Below, one piece after another: positions 36,612-52,390 of a stretch of 64,000 nt of DNA. The translations under genes were made by a program, and so were the position numbers. Under the pieces are notes generated by a model, which worked only from the letters and a program-made list of their open reading frames with translations, was not told the DNA's origin and did not search any database. Numbering within the stretch: position 1 is the stretch's first letter; each line of letters begins with the position of its first letter. This DNA comes from Brachypodium distachyon. Its lineage: Eukaryota; Streptophyta; Magnoliopsida; Poales; Poaceae. Where the stretch lies: NCBI RefSeq assembly GCF_000005505.3, contig NC_016134.3, forward strand, positions 33,914,150 through 33,978,149, written 5' to 3'.

Positions 36612-37116
36612 ATAGCAAGGTAAGCCTGATCCGTACGGAGACAATCAACTAGATGAGATTGATCACACTCCATACCCAATAATGTACCTTCTGTTAGCAA
36701 AAGAATATCCTGGAATGCATCTTGTACGAATCACATGGTTGGAAAAGAATAAACCTTTTGATTCTCTCTTCATACCGGAGGATTCCCCTTATGGATGCAA
36801 CTTTGAAAAATCAAATGAAAATGCCAAAGCCACAATAGAAGCAACACAACTATCATATATAGATGGATTTCTTCAGCAACGCCGACAATAAATTCTAGAA
36901 GTCATGCTTCATACTTCAGGCATACTTTACAAGAAAAAGGGAAACTTAGCAAAATATTATTTGCAGTCAAAGTTGAATTTTAGAGCCCCCAATCCCTCGA
37001 TGCATCAAAGGGATTTTAAGAGAGACGACAGCTCTCGTACTTTATATAACCTTCTAACATTAGTATTCCATTTGTTATGTAGCAGAGAAAAAATAACCCA
37101 ATTCACCTGCTATTGA
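36612..37116 (+). pseudogene. Unassigned open frame with one internal stop
   Basis: An AT-rich stretch reads in one frame from about 36620 (DPYGDNQLDEIDHTPYP) through MHLVRITWLEKNKPFDSLFI to TAA at 36889-36891. It then stays open in the same frame to 37116 (VMLHTSGILYKKKGNLAKYY). I do not recognise the protein. Composition and low GC differ from neighbouring genes, and no promoter or splice frame ties it to one. It may be a decayed transposon or transferred fragment, or chance. Confidence 0.25.
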
Positions 37117-37994
37117 TTTCTTGCTTGTATTGGGTATCCAATTCAACCTGAGAAACTAAAATGTACAATTGATTGGGACACAGAGCAGTGTCAAAATACA
37201 TTCCGTGAGTTCAAAAATGTGAAAATTTGCAGAAAATGTACAGTATGTGCATTCACAAAAAATATCTTATGAAAATATAGCCATTTGGGAACAAATTCAA
37301 ATCTGCACATGTATAGTTGTTATGTAATACTCCTACCAATAATCCATGTCTTGTTTTAACAATACTCTAAAATGTATCCTGTCACCATTGGAATTTCCAC
37401 TTTGAACTATGATGCAATAGTAAGATAAAATAAAGCGCAAAGATGGTATTATCCGATCTTTTTGTCTTGTATTAGCATTTTTTTAGTAGAGTAAATCAAC
37501 AAGATGATTTAGGCTTTCTCTTTCTTGAAACCTAGATAGATAGCTTGGATCCTCCAAAATTTGGACGAAAAAGTTCCTATCTATGAAATTTCTTTTGGTG
37601 CAAATTCTATAATTCATATGACATCTATTGGAAATATCCCTAGGATAGAAGTCCTCTATTTTTCCTCCAAAAATACTGTGATCCAAAGAGGGGCATATAC
37701 ACGTGCATAGTGATTTTTTTAATTTAAGATCGACAAAATACAAAAGCTTTGCACTTTCTTTTCGATACTGACAAAATATCGCACTTAGAATATGGGGACG
37801 AAAACAAAATTTTAAGCTAGGGTTTTGTCAGGGCCCACGCGCAGCCGCAGCCGCTGACGCTCTCGCCTTCGCTGTAGCATTTCTCCGCCTTTATTCCCCT
37901 CCCACCTCCCCCTCTTCTCTCCTCCACCTATCCGCCGCCTCCCCGCCCCAACCCACGAACCCGCAGGCGCATCGCACCGAGCTCAGCGGAGGAG

Positions 37995-40810
37995 ATGGTT
38001 GGGCCAGGCCTCTACACCGAGATCGGCAAGAAGACCAGGGGTACGTATCCACGCCTCCATGTTCCTCAAATCCTCCATTCCCGAGCTGTGGATTTTTTTT
38101 CCTTTCTCCGAGCTGGATTCCAAGGAGATGATGATGTTTTCCCCCTCGCTACAGATCTGCTCTACAGGGACTACCAGACCGACCACAAGTTCACCCTCAC
38201 CACCTACACCGCCAATGGCGTCGTAAGTGCTCCGCACCATATTCTCTCCGGTACTCCCCGTTTGGTCAGGTTGCGTCGCTCCGTGGTCCGTTGCGCGAGA
38301 AAAGAGACGTGGTCTGACCCGAGCTTTAGGAGATGACGGCTCTTGATCTATTCGCTCTGTATATTGTCCTACCATGTGATCTGAGGGATTCGTCGCTGGG
38401 TGGCACTGGGGGATTTTGATTGGTATTGCTGTTTATGGATAAGAGAAATGATTCTGTTGGTTCGAGAGAAAGTGGTGGAGCTATAATGAAGAGTCATCTA
38501 CTAGCCTTGTTGTGTCGCGTTTTTCTTAATGACAATATTGTTATCATTAGTGCTTTTGGTGTTTTGGTGAGATAACTTGTTATCATTATGGAGTTTTGGC
38601 GAGACAGCTTGTTATAGTAATATGCTTTATAAGCATTTGTAGGTAGGTTAGATTGTAAACAATGAACCACAAATTTGACATCAAGCCATCAACTATTTTG
38701 TTGAGGTAGTATGTTGAGATTTTCTGTCATGGTTGACCTGCGACTCAGTTTTAGCTTTAATTCATGCTAGGGAATTTGTCATGCTTTAGGCCAAAACAAA
38801 TGGGCTAATCCAATATTATAAGCTATATTGCTGTATTGCTGGTGCGACCCTTCTTTTGGTGTGGTGGGATGGTTCTGTTCTAATTTTTTCCCTTGGAAAT
38901 AAAATATGATAATTTATTCCTAAATAAATGATAGTTTATCTTCAGGGTGGTGCAACTCAATTCAGATTCATACTGTTCAACTAATGATATATTTTGCAAA
39001 TGAACACTTTGGTGGATGCCGCCTCATTCTTGCAGAGTCTTTGTTTCAAGCGGCACTACGTCAAAATTTGTATAACCGTGTTGATAGCTATATTTTTCAC
39101 TGATATAATACCGTACATATCTGGGCTTTTCTTAATATTAATACCTTTTCTTGACTCAAATGCTGTTATTTTTTTAGAACCTGTATCTGTGCAGTGTCTA
39201 CGGTATATGTTTTGACATCCCTTGATATTTCTTGATGCAGGCAATTACTGCTACAAGTTCAAAGAAGGCTGATCTGATATTTGGTGAGATCCAATCACAG
39301 ATAAAGAACAAGGGCGTCACTGTTGATGTGAAGGCAAACTCAGCCTCAAATGTACCCCCTCTCTCTCTCTCACTTAACACACCTGTACCTTGATGCTATG
39401 TCGTGAAATTCCAGTAGTATCCAACTGTCCATGCATATGATGAAATAATTGTGATCAATTTTCTGTGTGACTGATTAGCATCAAACATCTCAAGTATTCT
39501 GCTTTGTGTCCTGCTTTTGGTATTGACTGCTTCGGTCTCTTGGGCAGGTCATTACTACAGTTACCGTTGATGAGCTTGCAGCGCCAGGACTGAAGACCAT
39601 CTTCAGCTTTGCTATTCCTGATCAGAGATCTGGAAAGGTAGTGTTATAACTTATAACCATCGTTGTGATGTTTTCTTAATTGAAATTTATTATTGCTTAT
39701 ATTTAACTTTTTTTTTACAGCTTGAGCTTCAGTACTTGCATGATTATGCTGGTATTAATGCAAGCATTGGATTGACTGCCAATCCTGTAGTCAACCTATC
39801 TGGCTCGTTTGGAACTAATGCTCTAGCTGTTGGTGCTGATGTTTCACTTGATACTGCCACGAAGAATTTCACCAAATACAACGCTGGTCTTAGCTTCACT
39901 AATGATGATCTCACTGCATCCCTGAACCTGTGAGTTTTCAAAATCTAGCGTTGTGATTTTTTATGTTCAAGATTACTAATCTTAGTTTTTTTTAGAAACA
40001 ATCTTTGCTTATTCCTTGTGAGATCTGCATATAGTCATTATGTGGCGTTTCTCTCTTAGAAAGTTATTTCAGTTGTCAAAGTATAGCTTAGTAACTAAAG
40101 TATCAGTTGGCAACCTTTTAGAAATAGTCATGAAGGTTTGATTTTGTTATTAGTCCACTCTGTCGTGTTTTAATGTATCTGGCAGCTGCATTAACTGGTC
40201 TAGGCAGGGGACATTGCTCTGTGGTTTGATTAGATAAAGAAAAATACAAATTCGATAGTTCCTGTTGAGTTAATCTAGCGAGTACTGCTTAGTAGTGCTA
40301 AAAGTTGAGATACTGGGCAGTTAGAATCTTCGAGTGAAACCAACTGATGAGCTGTGAATAATTGTTATTTTCTCATCATATGTTTGCTGGTCAAAAATTT
40401 ATCGGGTATGAGAAGGTCCTAGTTACAAGGAACCAACTTCAACTTTCAGTGCACTGCCCGGCTGCCCGCCAATTTCCGTGAATGAATTAATTTCTTCTTG
40501 CAGGAACAACAAGGGAGACAGCCTCACCGCATCCTATTACCACTTTGTTGAGAAATCCACAAAGACAGCTGTTGGAGCGGAGCTGACCCACAGCTTCTCA
40601 AGCAATGAGAACACCCTCATCTTCGGTACCCAGCATACTCTGGACCCACTCACCCTTGTGAAGGCCCGCATCAACAACTCTGGCAAGGCCAGCGCTTTGA
40701 TCCAGCACGAGTTCAGGCCAAGGTCTCTGTGCACAATCTCAGCAGAAGTCGACACCAAGGCCATCGAGAAGAGCTCGAAGGTTGGCATTGCAGTGGCCCT
40801 GAAGCCTTGA
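37995..40810 (+). CDS. VDAC: Mitochondrial outer-membrane porin (VDAC)
   Basis: The voltage-dependent anion channel, a 19-strand beta barrel passing metabolites and ions across the outer mitochondrial membrane. Exons: 37995-38040, 38155-38222, 39241-39351, 39548-39637, 39721-39929, 40504-40810, giving 276 residues, the standard plant VDAC length. The N-terminal helix is [20 protein letters not shown]. Barrel strands alternate polar and hydrophobic residues (for example [39 protein letters not shown]), and the C-terminal strand ends [12 protein letters not shown]. Exon 1 codes only for the helix start, and intron 2 is about 1 kb. Nothing is broken. The paralogue number cannot be set from this alone. 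Confidence 0.97.
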
Positions 40811-41400
40811 TTACCAATCAAGCCTCCCGTAATCTCAGATATGTACCCCAGTTTTGGTCGAAATTGGGGAGAGTTGACAGTCTTCCACTTCTTTCGGTTG
40901 TTGCAGTCTGTAAGATTCAAAGAACTGCTGTGTTTCATTCCGAGGAATTTTGTCTTGGTCATTGTAGTACCTGTCCATTGAGCAACCTTCGCAATAATTC
41001 AAGCTCTGTAATTTGGAACTTGCTTCACAATTTTCGCACAAATGTCTACAGCCTGCAATGACAGATGAAGCACTGCTGATTTCGGTGCCTGGGTTGTGTG
41101 GCTTTCTGTGTGAGATGGACGGGAATTGCAGTGTTAGGCTGCAGTGAGTTCAACTTGCCGAATCCTGTTCTAGAAGTCCATTGAACGGCCGATTGGTTGT
41201 CCACGTTCCATGTTTGGGCTGCATGTCGAGTGTAATTTACAGTTGTGCCACTTATCCCCATGAGAATCGTCTCTTATCTCCTTCCGTTTCCCTCCCGACG
41301 AAACGTTTACGCCCGTGGGGTACTAGTGTCTCGACGTTGTCGCGCTCTTCTCCTCTTGTCCTTCAATACGTGGACACGCTCGGCGGGCACATCATCGGCA
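40811..41400. other. VDAC 3' UTR and ICS promoter
   Basis: A short tandem gene-to-gene spacer; VDAC and isochorismate synthase are on the same strand. No clear TATA box. The reading frame of the ICS exon stays open upstream to 41245, so an earlier in-frame ATG exists there. Confidence 0.5.
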
Positions 41401-44995
<3,595 letters not shown>

Positions 44996-46053
44996 TTTGA
45001 ACTCTTACTAGTAAGTTATCAATAATTCATAGATTATTTAGCAAGTATCGCAAAGTACATATCATTGTATATTCCATTCAACACATATTTGAAGAATGTA
45101 AACTGGACCATAAATTCTGAAGTCAACATGGCAATATTCTTAGAAAATTAATTAGTTCAACATCTGAATGGAAGTGTAACCCTCTCATGTATAGTATGTT
45201 TTGACAACTCCAGTTTCTGGTATACTACTGACAATAGTAACCCTGGTGTGTTGATTATGGACTCCTTTTGTAGGGAAGTTTTGATTTGATGGGGAGATTC
45301 TAAAATGGAGTTTTCTGGTGCGTGCGTGTACGTGTGTGTGTCATAAAATTCAAAGGATTGTCTTGTTAAAGATGTGTTGACGAAATAAATGTTTATGCTG
45401 GTTTGCATGTATGTCTCTTGGAAAGGCAACAGCAAAAGTACCAATTTCAAAAAATGATGATGATATTCACAATGTGTAGAAAAGATCAAAGAGAGCATTT
45501 CAATAAAAAAAGTAAAATAATTGTAGCAGTTTATAGTGCAAGTGTTTCGCATGATCTTGAGTTCTCAAAAATGTATTGGTTGTTCAATTACTTGTACAAT
45601 CTGATTCAAGATGTTTCTTGTTATATTATAATTTCATTGTCATTTTTTCCAGATGACCAATAATTGTGCAATTCATTTGTTTCCTAAATGTTCTATTTGT
45701 AGACAATCCGAACTGTGGGAATTACTCGTCTTTATGCTTGCTAGTATCCGTACCTTACCTTCTTGCAAGTACACCCTTTCTGTAACCTGGACAGTTAGAT
45801 GACCGATCCTATTCTCCTAATTTCAGAACCAGAACTGCAGAATATTTACAAACTATTCAATGGTCGGCTATATGAAAGTACATATGCCTAAATAGAGTAC
45901 AACTCGATCCTGGAAATTTTTGCAAAATTGATCTCATGTGCTGAACCACGATATGATCCAGGAGCATTAAATGTGTCCAAATACAAGGCCTTTAGGGTTC
46001 AATCTACAAGGGTCTCCAAATTTGACCTCGACAATGTGGTTAGTCCTAGACTG
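44996..46053. other. Between convergent ICS and twin-CX9C genes
   Basis: 3' UTR and intergenic sequence, AT-rich, with a short GT-rich run near 45325. No gene or clear mobile element seen. Confidence 0.5.
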
Positions 46054-48432
46054 TCATTTTGCAGAGGCTGCACCTTGTCCTGAAGAAGAATCAGGATCAA
46101 GCTGGACACAGTAGGAAGTTTCTGACTCCAATAGGATTTGCCTAAGATGCTTGTCTTCGAGATGTTCCTGCAAACAATTAAAACATGGAACAATCGGCTA
46201 TTAGCTAAGCAGAAATAATCAACATAAAATTCATAAACTCTAAACCTAAATGCCCGTCAGAAGCAAAATAAGACAAATTGCTTATGTATATGGAACTGAA
46301 GAAAGCATGGCATTGGTGCATGTTGAACACTCAATGTGTGACGGAAACCAATGAACAACACTACAACAGTGCTTTTATGAATTAAGGTTCCAACTCAATT
46401 CCTGAACACTGTTATTTCAGTCTAAATTATGCAGATATATGACAAAATTATGAATAGATACACAACAGATATAGGCTAAATTTTGACAAAGTGAGTTATG
46501 TTGGCTATGATGATGAATTAATTTAACATTTGAATGCTAAGAAGGTTTACTCACTCCTTCACTGCAAAACAAATATACCACTGCAAAACAAAAAATACCA
46601 TTGCATACAAAAAAGAGTAAAATGCACCTGAGGTCCCTATTCTTTTGCGAAGGTGTCAAGTAGGTCCCTAATCTTTGAAAATGCACGTTTAGGTCCTGAT
46701 TGTTTGTTAAGTGGTTCATCCAAGGTCCCTCGCCTGTATGCGTAGCTCCGGTCGCATGATGTAGCTGCCACCTAGGCTTTGGGCCCACACGTCAGGCGAC
46801 GACGTGGCGTTGCAGTCTTACAGAAAAAACCTGCATCGGCCGCATGACGCAGGGTTCTGGATACATGGGCCCACCTATTCTCCTTTCATTTCGCCAGAAC
46901 CGACGTGGGTTTTTTTTGTAAGATTGCAACGCCACGTCATCGCCTGACGTGTGGGCCCAAAGCCTAGGTGGCAGCCACGTCATGCGGCCGGAGCTGCGCA
47001 TACAAGCGAGGGACCTCGGATGAACCACTTAACAAACAATGAGGACCTAAACGTGCATTTTTAAAGATTAGGGACCTACTTGACACCTTCATGAAAGAAT
47101 AGGGATGTCGGGTGTATTTTACTCTACAAAAAAATACAAAACTGCGATCATCGTTTTAGCACGACAAATATAACCACATCATTGCTGTCTCTGGTAATTA
47201 AGTGATGACCAATGTTGACTATATTACTCTTTCAATGTCACAAGTAAAGAAAAGGTGGAATTCTTTCTGATATAGCAATTCGAAACAGTGATTTTCCTGA
47301 GATATGGCAGATTTCTGACTGGGTTGGCAGTCAATGACTGAAGGACCAGGCACTCCAGGCTGCCTAGTGCCTAGCAACCATGCCTCAAACTCAAAGTCAG
47401 CATTGCACCATAATCACCAGTTATGACCAATACTTGGCTAGAATGATCAATGCTTGGCTAGAAAATAGCGTAGCAGCACCCAGTAAGCAAGAAGGAAGAC
47501 CTGTTGTAAATCATTTTAGAAAGAACCAATGTTGGTTAACTGTCAACAGATCGAGCTCTCCCGGATATCACTGAACTGCTTTTTCATGCAATTGTGATGG
47601 AACTAGCGAAGTCTGACAAGCTTAATTGCTTCAACTCACGGCTAATAAACATTTTGGGCTTAAGAATAAATAGCAAGAAACATCTTCCTCCTCGTTAACC
47701 TACACCTGGTAATTTGTCACTGCACATCCTACATTTGCAACGTGAGGATCACAACCGGACACCTCACACACAAATACAACATTTGTAACACCATAATTAG
47801 GCTATCAATTGAGCAATATAACAACTACCATAAGTTCCTACTCTAATGATTCTTCCCAGAAAACCCACTCTAAAGTCTAAACCATCTCATTTTGAGACTC
47901 CACCCCAACCACTACCCTAAAAACCCTTTCTAATGAAGCAGCTCCAAATCTTGCCATGAAATCTAGACAATAAACATCCCTAGAATAATCCCAGCCTAAA
48001 TTACAAGACCAGCACAATCAGGAATTCCTATCTCTGGAAAATATCAACTCGCGGAGAGCCCCATTAGAACATCTTGGCAGCCAAGAACTAAGAAAAATAA
48101 GTGGTAAATCGTGGGATCTGAACCGCGCATAGCAGTTAGCAAACTAGCGGTCGAATCGAAGCTGCCAAGTAGAAGGATCCATATGATTCAGGCGGAGGCA
48201 GCAGACGGAGTGAAGGTGGGGCGGTGTGTAGGTTTACCTCGAGGCACGCGCGGTACTTGTGCCACTCGCCGACGCAATCGTCCTTGTGCCACTGCCCCTT
48301 GGCGAACTTCTCCGCGTACCACCGGTTGAAGCACTCATGGTACGCCGCTCGAAGCTCCGAGCACGCCGCCGCAGCAGCCGACGAGGCAGCGGCCGGTGCG
48401 GACGAAGACGACTTGCTCCGGCCGAATACCAT
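46054..48432 (-). CDS. Twin CX9C protein, TRIAP1/MDM35 family
   Basis: A small protein of the mitochondrial intermembrane space; in yeast and mammals MDM35/TRIAP1 partners PRELI/Ups lipid-transfer proteins. Exon 1 is 48238-48432 and exon 2 is 46054-46167, joined in phase 0 to 102 residues. Two CX9C motifs are exact: C-SELRAAYHE-C and C-VGEWHKYRA-C, separated by NRWYAEKFAKGQWHKDD. Before them lies a Ser/Ala-rich leader (RSKSSSSAPAAASSAAAAA). Exon 2 is acidic and polar (EHLEDKHLRQILLE). An in-frame ATG ten codons upstream (48462) is an alternative start. The 2,070-bp intron contains a 512-bp foldback transposon. The gene sits head-to-head with the SWIB gene. Confidence 0.88.
46614..47125. mobile_element. 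Foldback MITE with long inverted repeats
   Basis: A 512-bp element in the intron of the CX9C gene. The left arm starts AGAGTAAAATGCACCTGAGG and the right arm ends in its inverse (GGTGTATTTTACTCT). The arms match for about 200 bp, including AACAAACAAT, CCACGTCAGGCGA-type and GTGGGCCCAAAGCCTAGGTG segments. ACAAAAA flanks both sides (before 46614 and from 47126). The middle has no open frame. A transcript across it would form a long hairpin. Confidence 0.85.
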
Positions 48433-48891
48433 CCTTCTGCTCCCCTCGCCGCCGCCCTGCACCCCCCGCTACTTCTCTCTCTTTCTGTCCTGTACTGTAC
48501 CCAGCCCCCGGCCACCACGCAGCGGAAGGGCGGAACTCTCGGTTTACGCAAGCCGCTATTACGTATAATTACGGAGAAAACGGATTTCCTGGTTTACGTA
48601 TTTCACAAGATAATACGTATTTCCACTATGGTAGCGGCTTTCCTGAACTAAACAGTTCGGGACGCCTAGCGTTCTGACGACTACGAGCAGTTTCTCGTCT
48701 CCGAGGCTCCGCCGCCGCCGCCACGCTCGGCGCACCTGCTCGCTTCCAGGCGCCAGCTGGCCACCTCTCTGTTCTTCCCGGGGCCCCGTTCTTCCCCTCC
48801 TCTCTGCCTTCTCCACCTTCCCTCTCTCGTTTGCCTCTTACGATAAGTGAATCACCCGCCTCGTAAAGGGGAGCAAGATACATAGAGAGAG
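48433..48891. promoter_or_regulatory. Putative bidirectional promoter
   Basis: Only 459 bp separate the start codons of the divergent CX9C (minus) and SWIB (plus) genes. The ends are CT/GC-rich leaders; the middle (48560-48650) is AT-rich with repeated TACGTA-like motifs (ACGTATAATTACGG, TTTACGTATTTC, ATACGTATTTCC). No TATA box is obvious on either side. Confidence 0.5.
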
Positions 48892-51078
48892 ATGGTGCTG
48901 CGACGGGCGGCGGTGGAGTCACCGAAGAAGGTGGCGGCTCTGGTGGACCTGGTGAACCTGCCGACGGCGCTGCGAGAGTTCGCGGGCGGGCGGTCCCAGA
49001 TGTCCCACCTCTCCTTCTTCCTCGGCGTCTGGTCACACATCAAGAATAACAACCTCCAGGTACATACATAGTACTGTAGTACATACGAGACAACTCCACT
49101 TGTTTGTTTGGCCGCCTGAGAAAATAATCACATTAGGTTTGCTACTTGGAATTAGTTGAGCGTCCTATTGCCATGGCAGTTTTTGGTACCCGTTCTCCGG
49201 ATTCCATCGGATTCCATTTCTATTTAATCAGCAAGCTGGAGCCTAGAGGCTTTTCTTTTGTCGTGTCTGCTCAGTTGGGGATCAAGGATTTTACCTATGG
49301 GGGTGCCACATTGTACATGTAGAATTTAATTTTCATCGACGAACGCCACAATTACAACACATAAGTTTAAAGTTAGTCAAGATTACAGTGAAAGTAATTT
49401 TTTAATACCAAAAGATTTTGGTTCTCACTAAAATGACAAACGCGTTAGAATTAATAAGATTATTTCAGACTTCGTTGATGACATTTTACCAATTTTTTAT
49501 TTTAGTCGAAATGCTTGAGATACATATTTTAGTACCCATCGACATTTTGGAAAATTCAAGGAAATTTGAACAAGGTTCAAGTCTTATTGCCACCCGTCAG
49601 GTCCCGGTGAGGTCAGATTTGCGAGAGGCCAAATGATTTGGGGGTTTACCGTGTGGACCTATGTCCTCGAAAGCACGTGAGACGGAAGAAACTGATTTTT
49701 ATAGAGACATGAATCCTTGTCTAGTGGCTTAAAGTTTAAATGATTGGATGGCTTGGTATTTTTGAACCTTGGCATTAGTGCAACTTGAGATTGTAATGCT
49801 ACTATATGGTAGAATGTTTTTTGAGAAAACTATATGGTGTAAATAAATTTGCAATTTTGGAGGGGGTGCCAGCTGTACGATTTGTTGCTATCCTGTACTA
49901 TTTGTTGAGATGATGTGCATTGTGTAAAACAACAAAACTTCTGCTCACGATGTCTATGGCCTTTGCGTAGCTGAAGAAAAATCTCCCAACTTGAAAGGCT
50001 TACTTGGACAGTTTTCAGAATGTTTGACTAGGAAAGTGAAGTATTTGCTGGCAAACTTCATGAATTTTCTCTAGGGTAGAAAATAATGATACTCCCTCCG
50101 ATCCATATTAATTGTCTCAAATTTGCCCAAATATGGATGTATCTATGTCTAAAAAGCGTCTAGATACATGTAATATTTCGACAACTAATATGGCTCGGAG
50201 GGAGTATTGTAATTTAAGAGTTAAGCTATGTTTAGTTGCGGTCAGATGGCGAGAATTGGTAATTGAGCAAACAAGACATTCATATGATTAACTCAATTTG
50301 TGTGGGTTGGGACATTGTAAATTTGGGGCATAGCTCACTGTTTGAGAATGTGTTGTTATTTCTAGATATTGCTTCTCTTTGAGGTTTGAGCAGACACTTC
50401 TGTTCTGCCAACTGGATATCTAATATAAAGAAGAAGACACCGTGTCTCTTTCCAGATAGCCAGGCAGTATGGTGATATAATTGGGTGGCACCATTATTGT
50501 CATCACTTGGATTTGAACTTTAGTGTAGAAAGTAGTTGTGGGTTTGTTGTTTCGTATTCCCTTCAGATTCCTGTTTAGAACTGTTCACCATGAAATGTGT
50601 GGATGAAATGATCTTGAGTAGACCCCCTTGACATTTTGTTTGTATTTCTAAATGCTTCAAAGCTGAACATTCTTGAAGGACATCTTCTGTCATACTATGA
50701 TGTCATTTGTATTAAATCACATGGATCTCTCAGCTACGTACCTAGGTTACATCTCGGTAAATCACAGTGCAGACATTTCATTTTAAGGTCGTTAGCTTTG
50801 TTCTTACAGTTCTTGTTTAAGAAAGCAAAAGAGAACTTATTTAAGAAATATTGTTTGTCAATTACTTTCCTTTCATATGTCTAATGTTATCGGTAAATAT
50901 CTATACTTAGTTGCTACAAGCTGTTACATGAAATTACCCTGATTTGCAGGACCCAACAAATAGGAACATTGTAAACTGTGATGAGAAGCTGAAAACTGTA
51001 TTGGTGGGCAGGTCCAAAGTGGAGCTCTCTGAACTCCCAATGCTTGTCAAGCTGCATTTTCCAAAAGTTTTCAAGTGA
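48892..51078 (+). CDS. Small SWIB/MDM2-domain protein
   Basis: The SWIB domain is found in BAF60-type chromatin remodelling subunits; plants have many short stand-alone versions in nucleus, plastid or mitochondria. Exon 1 is 48892-49059 and exon 2 is 50950-51078; phase 0, 98 residues. The domain spans nearly the whole protein after residue 20: LVNLPTALREFAGG, SQMSHLSFFLGVWSHIKNNN, then LQDPTNRNIVNCDEKLKTVL and PMLVKLHFPK. The short N-terminus (MVLRRAAVESPKK) is basic and could be an organelle signal. The intron is 1,890 nt and holds a Stowaway MITE. Confidence 0.92.
50092..50204. mobile_element. Stowaway MITE in SWIB intron
   Basis: A 113-bp element with TA on both sides. CTCCCTCCGATCCATATTAA at the left pairs with CTAATATGGCTCGGAGGGAG at the right. 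Confidence 0.92.
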
Positions 51079-51887
51079 TATGAACATTAAGTTACAGTTC
51101 CTGTTTAATCAAATTTCGTGGAAGAAGTTGGTCTGATTTATGTTATTACTAGGATATGCAAAATCAAACATGTAGAGTTTTTTTTCACCTAAATTTTTAT
51201 ATATTGCCAATATGTATACAGTGCATGAGTTCCGACCCCCTTCTATATAGGGAAGAGAAAAATTCTATATACGTGGGCTCTTCAACTTTTAGTAGTTTTT
51301 GCTTGCTTGCAAGTGTGGTCTCTTTCTTTTGCTTTGTACTCTGTATATGTGAGTACTTGAACAGTGGAGCTGGTATGAAAAAAAAATAGCATGGTACATT
51401 TTGGCATCAATCACCACCTAGGCAAAAATTTCACCAGCCATCGGGTCAACAACACTAAATCATACTCATCCAAACTGTTCAAGTGAGAGCGAAAGGGTGC
51501 TCGGTGGGCTATACCACGTTTTGGCGCTTTGATCGATGTGTCTTTCCCGACCTTATCTCCGTCCGTGGGGCCCGCAGGTCGAACTGCCCCGGCAGAACCC
51601 CCGCCTTTCGTGATGGCCTTCAAGTTATCCAAAACTCATGACTTTGTACACCCTATGAGTAATTAGTACAATTTCAATTTTAGGGATAGTACCCAAAAAA
51701 AAATATTTACTGAATTTTTTGTAATCGACGAGAACTTGTTTTTGTCACATTTGTTTCATGTCATTTTCTGCTAGTTCATGCATCTGGAATGCAATGAAAC
51801 AAAGCATCATGCTTCTTTAAGTTCACATAAACTTGATACCATAGCCTGACTCATTCAAGTCTATCATATATTGCAAGTATCAATTGG
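51079..51887. other. SWIB 3' UTR and intergenic
   Basis: 3' UTR then AT-rich DNA. A block near 51540-51600 (CTTATCTCCGTCCGTGGGGCCCGC) resembles 17547-17571, suggesting a shared old repeat. No gene seen. Confidence 0.4.
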
Positions 51888-52390
51888 CAGTGGCCTGGAC
51901 GAAAAGATCGAAGTTCGATAATCTTATTGAACGCTTGCTAACTCGGTTCGTTAAGGGCTCGGTTCGTTAATTAAATAACCAAACAAGACTTCCTTTTCAG
52001 ATCGTTAAGCTTAGCAATCTTAACGAGCGAGCTCGGCGAGCGCTTGTTAAGCTCGTTAGCGAGCTCGTCTCGTACATCACTTGTGAGGGGCTACTGAAAC
52101 TTATTTTGATGTTGGAATTGTGTTGTTATTTCTCTTTTCTTGTGTTATTTCCAATCTTTATAACGTTGTTTAGCTTTTGATTTATTTTGTTTGATGCCAA
52201 AATTTATCCCAAGCAAATAGTTAATGCCCCAAAATTTAGATCAACATGCCATCTATTTATCTTAACGAGTTTTTAACAAGCTTAACGACCGCTCGCGAGC
52301 TCTTAACAAACCGAGCCGAACAATGGTCTCAGATCGTTAACGATAATGATCTTAACGATCCAAGCTCTTAACAAACCGAGCATGCTGGTT
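51888..52390. mobile_element. hAT-like non-autonomous element
   Basis: The left end CAGTGGCCTGGACG shares GGCCTGGACG with the hAT element at 54657. Both sides carry dense subterminal motifs (CTCGGTTCGTTAAG, CTCGTTAGCGAGCTCG at the left; TTAACAAACCGAGC, CTTAACGA at the right) in opposite orientation, a hAT feature. The interior is AT-rich and non-coding. The right end is not sharply defined, and I could not confirm an 8-bp target duplication. Confidence 0.55.

Larger units (their letters stand above)
35241..37994. other. Intergenic with MITEs and an unassigned open frame
   Basis: Contains three Stowaway elements (35948, 36266, 36514) and an AT-rich open stretch at about 36612-37116 with one internal stop, listed separately. 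The last 200 bp before 37995 is C-rich leader sequence of the VDAC gene. Confidence 0.5.
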
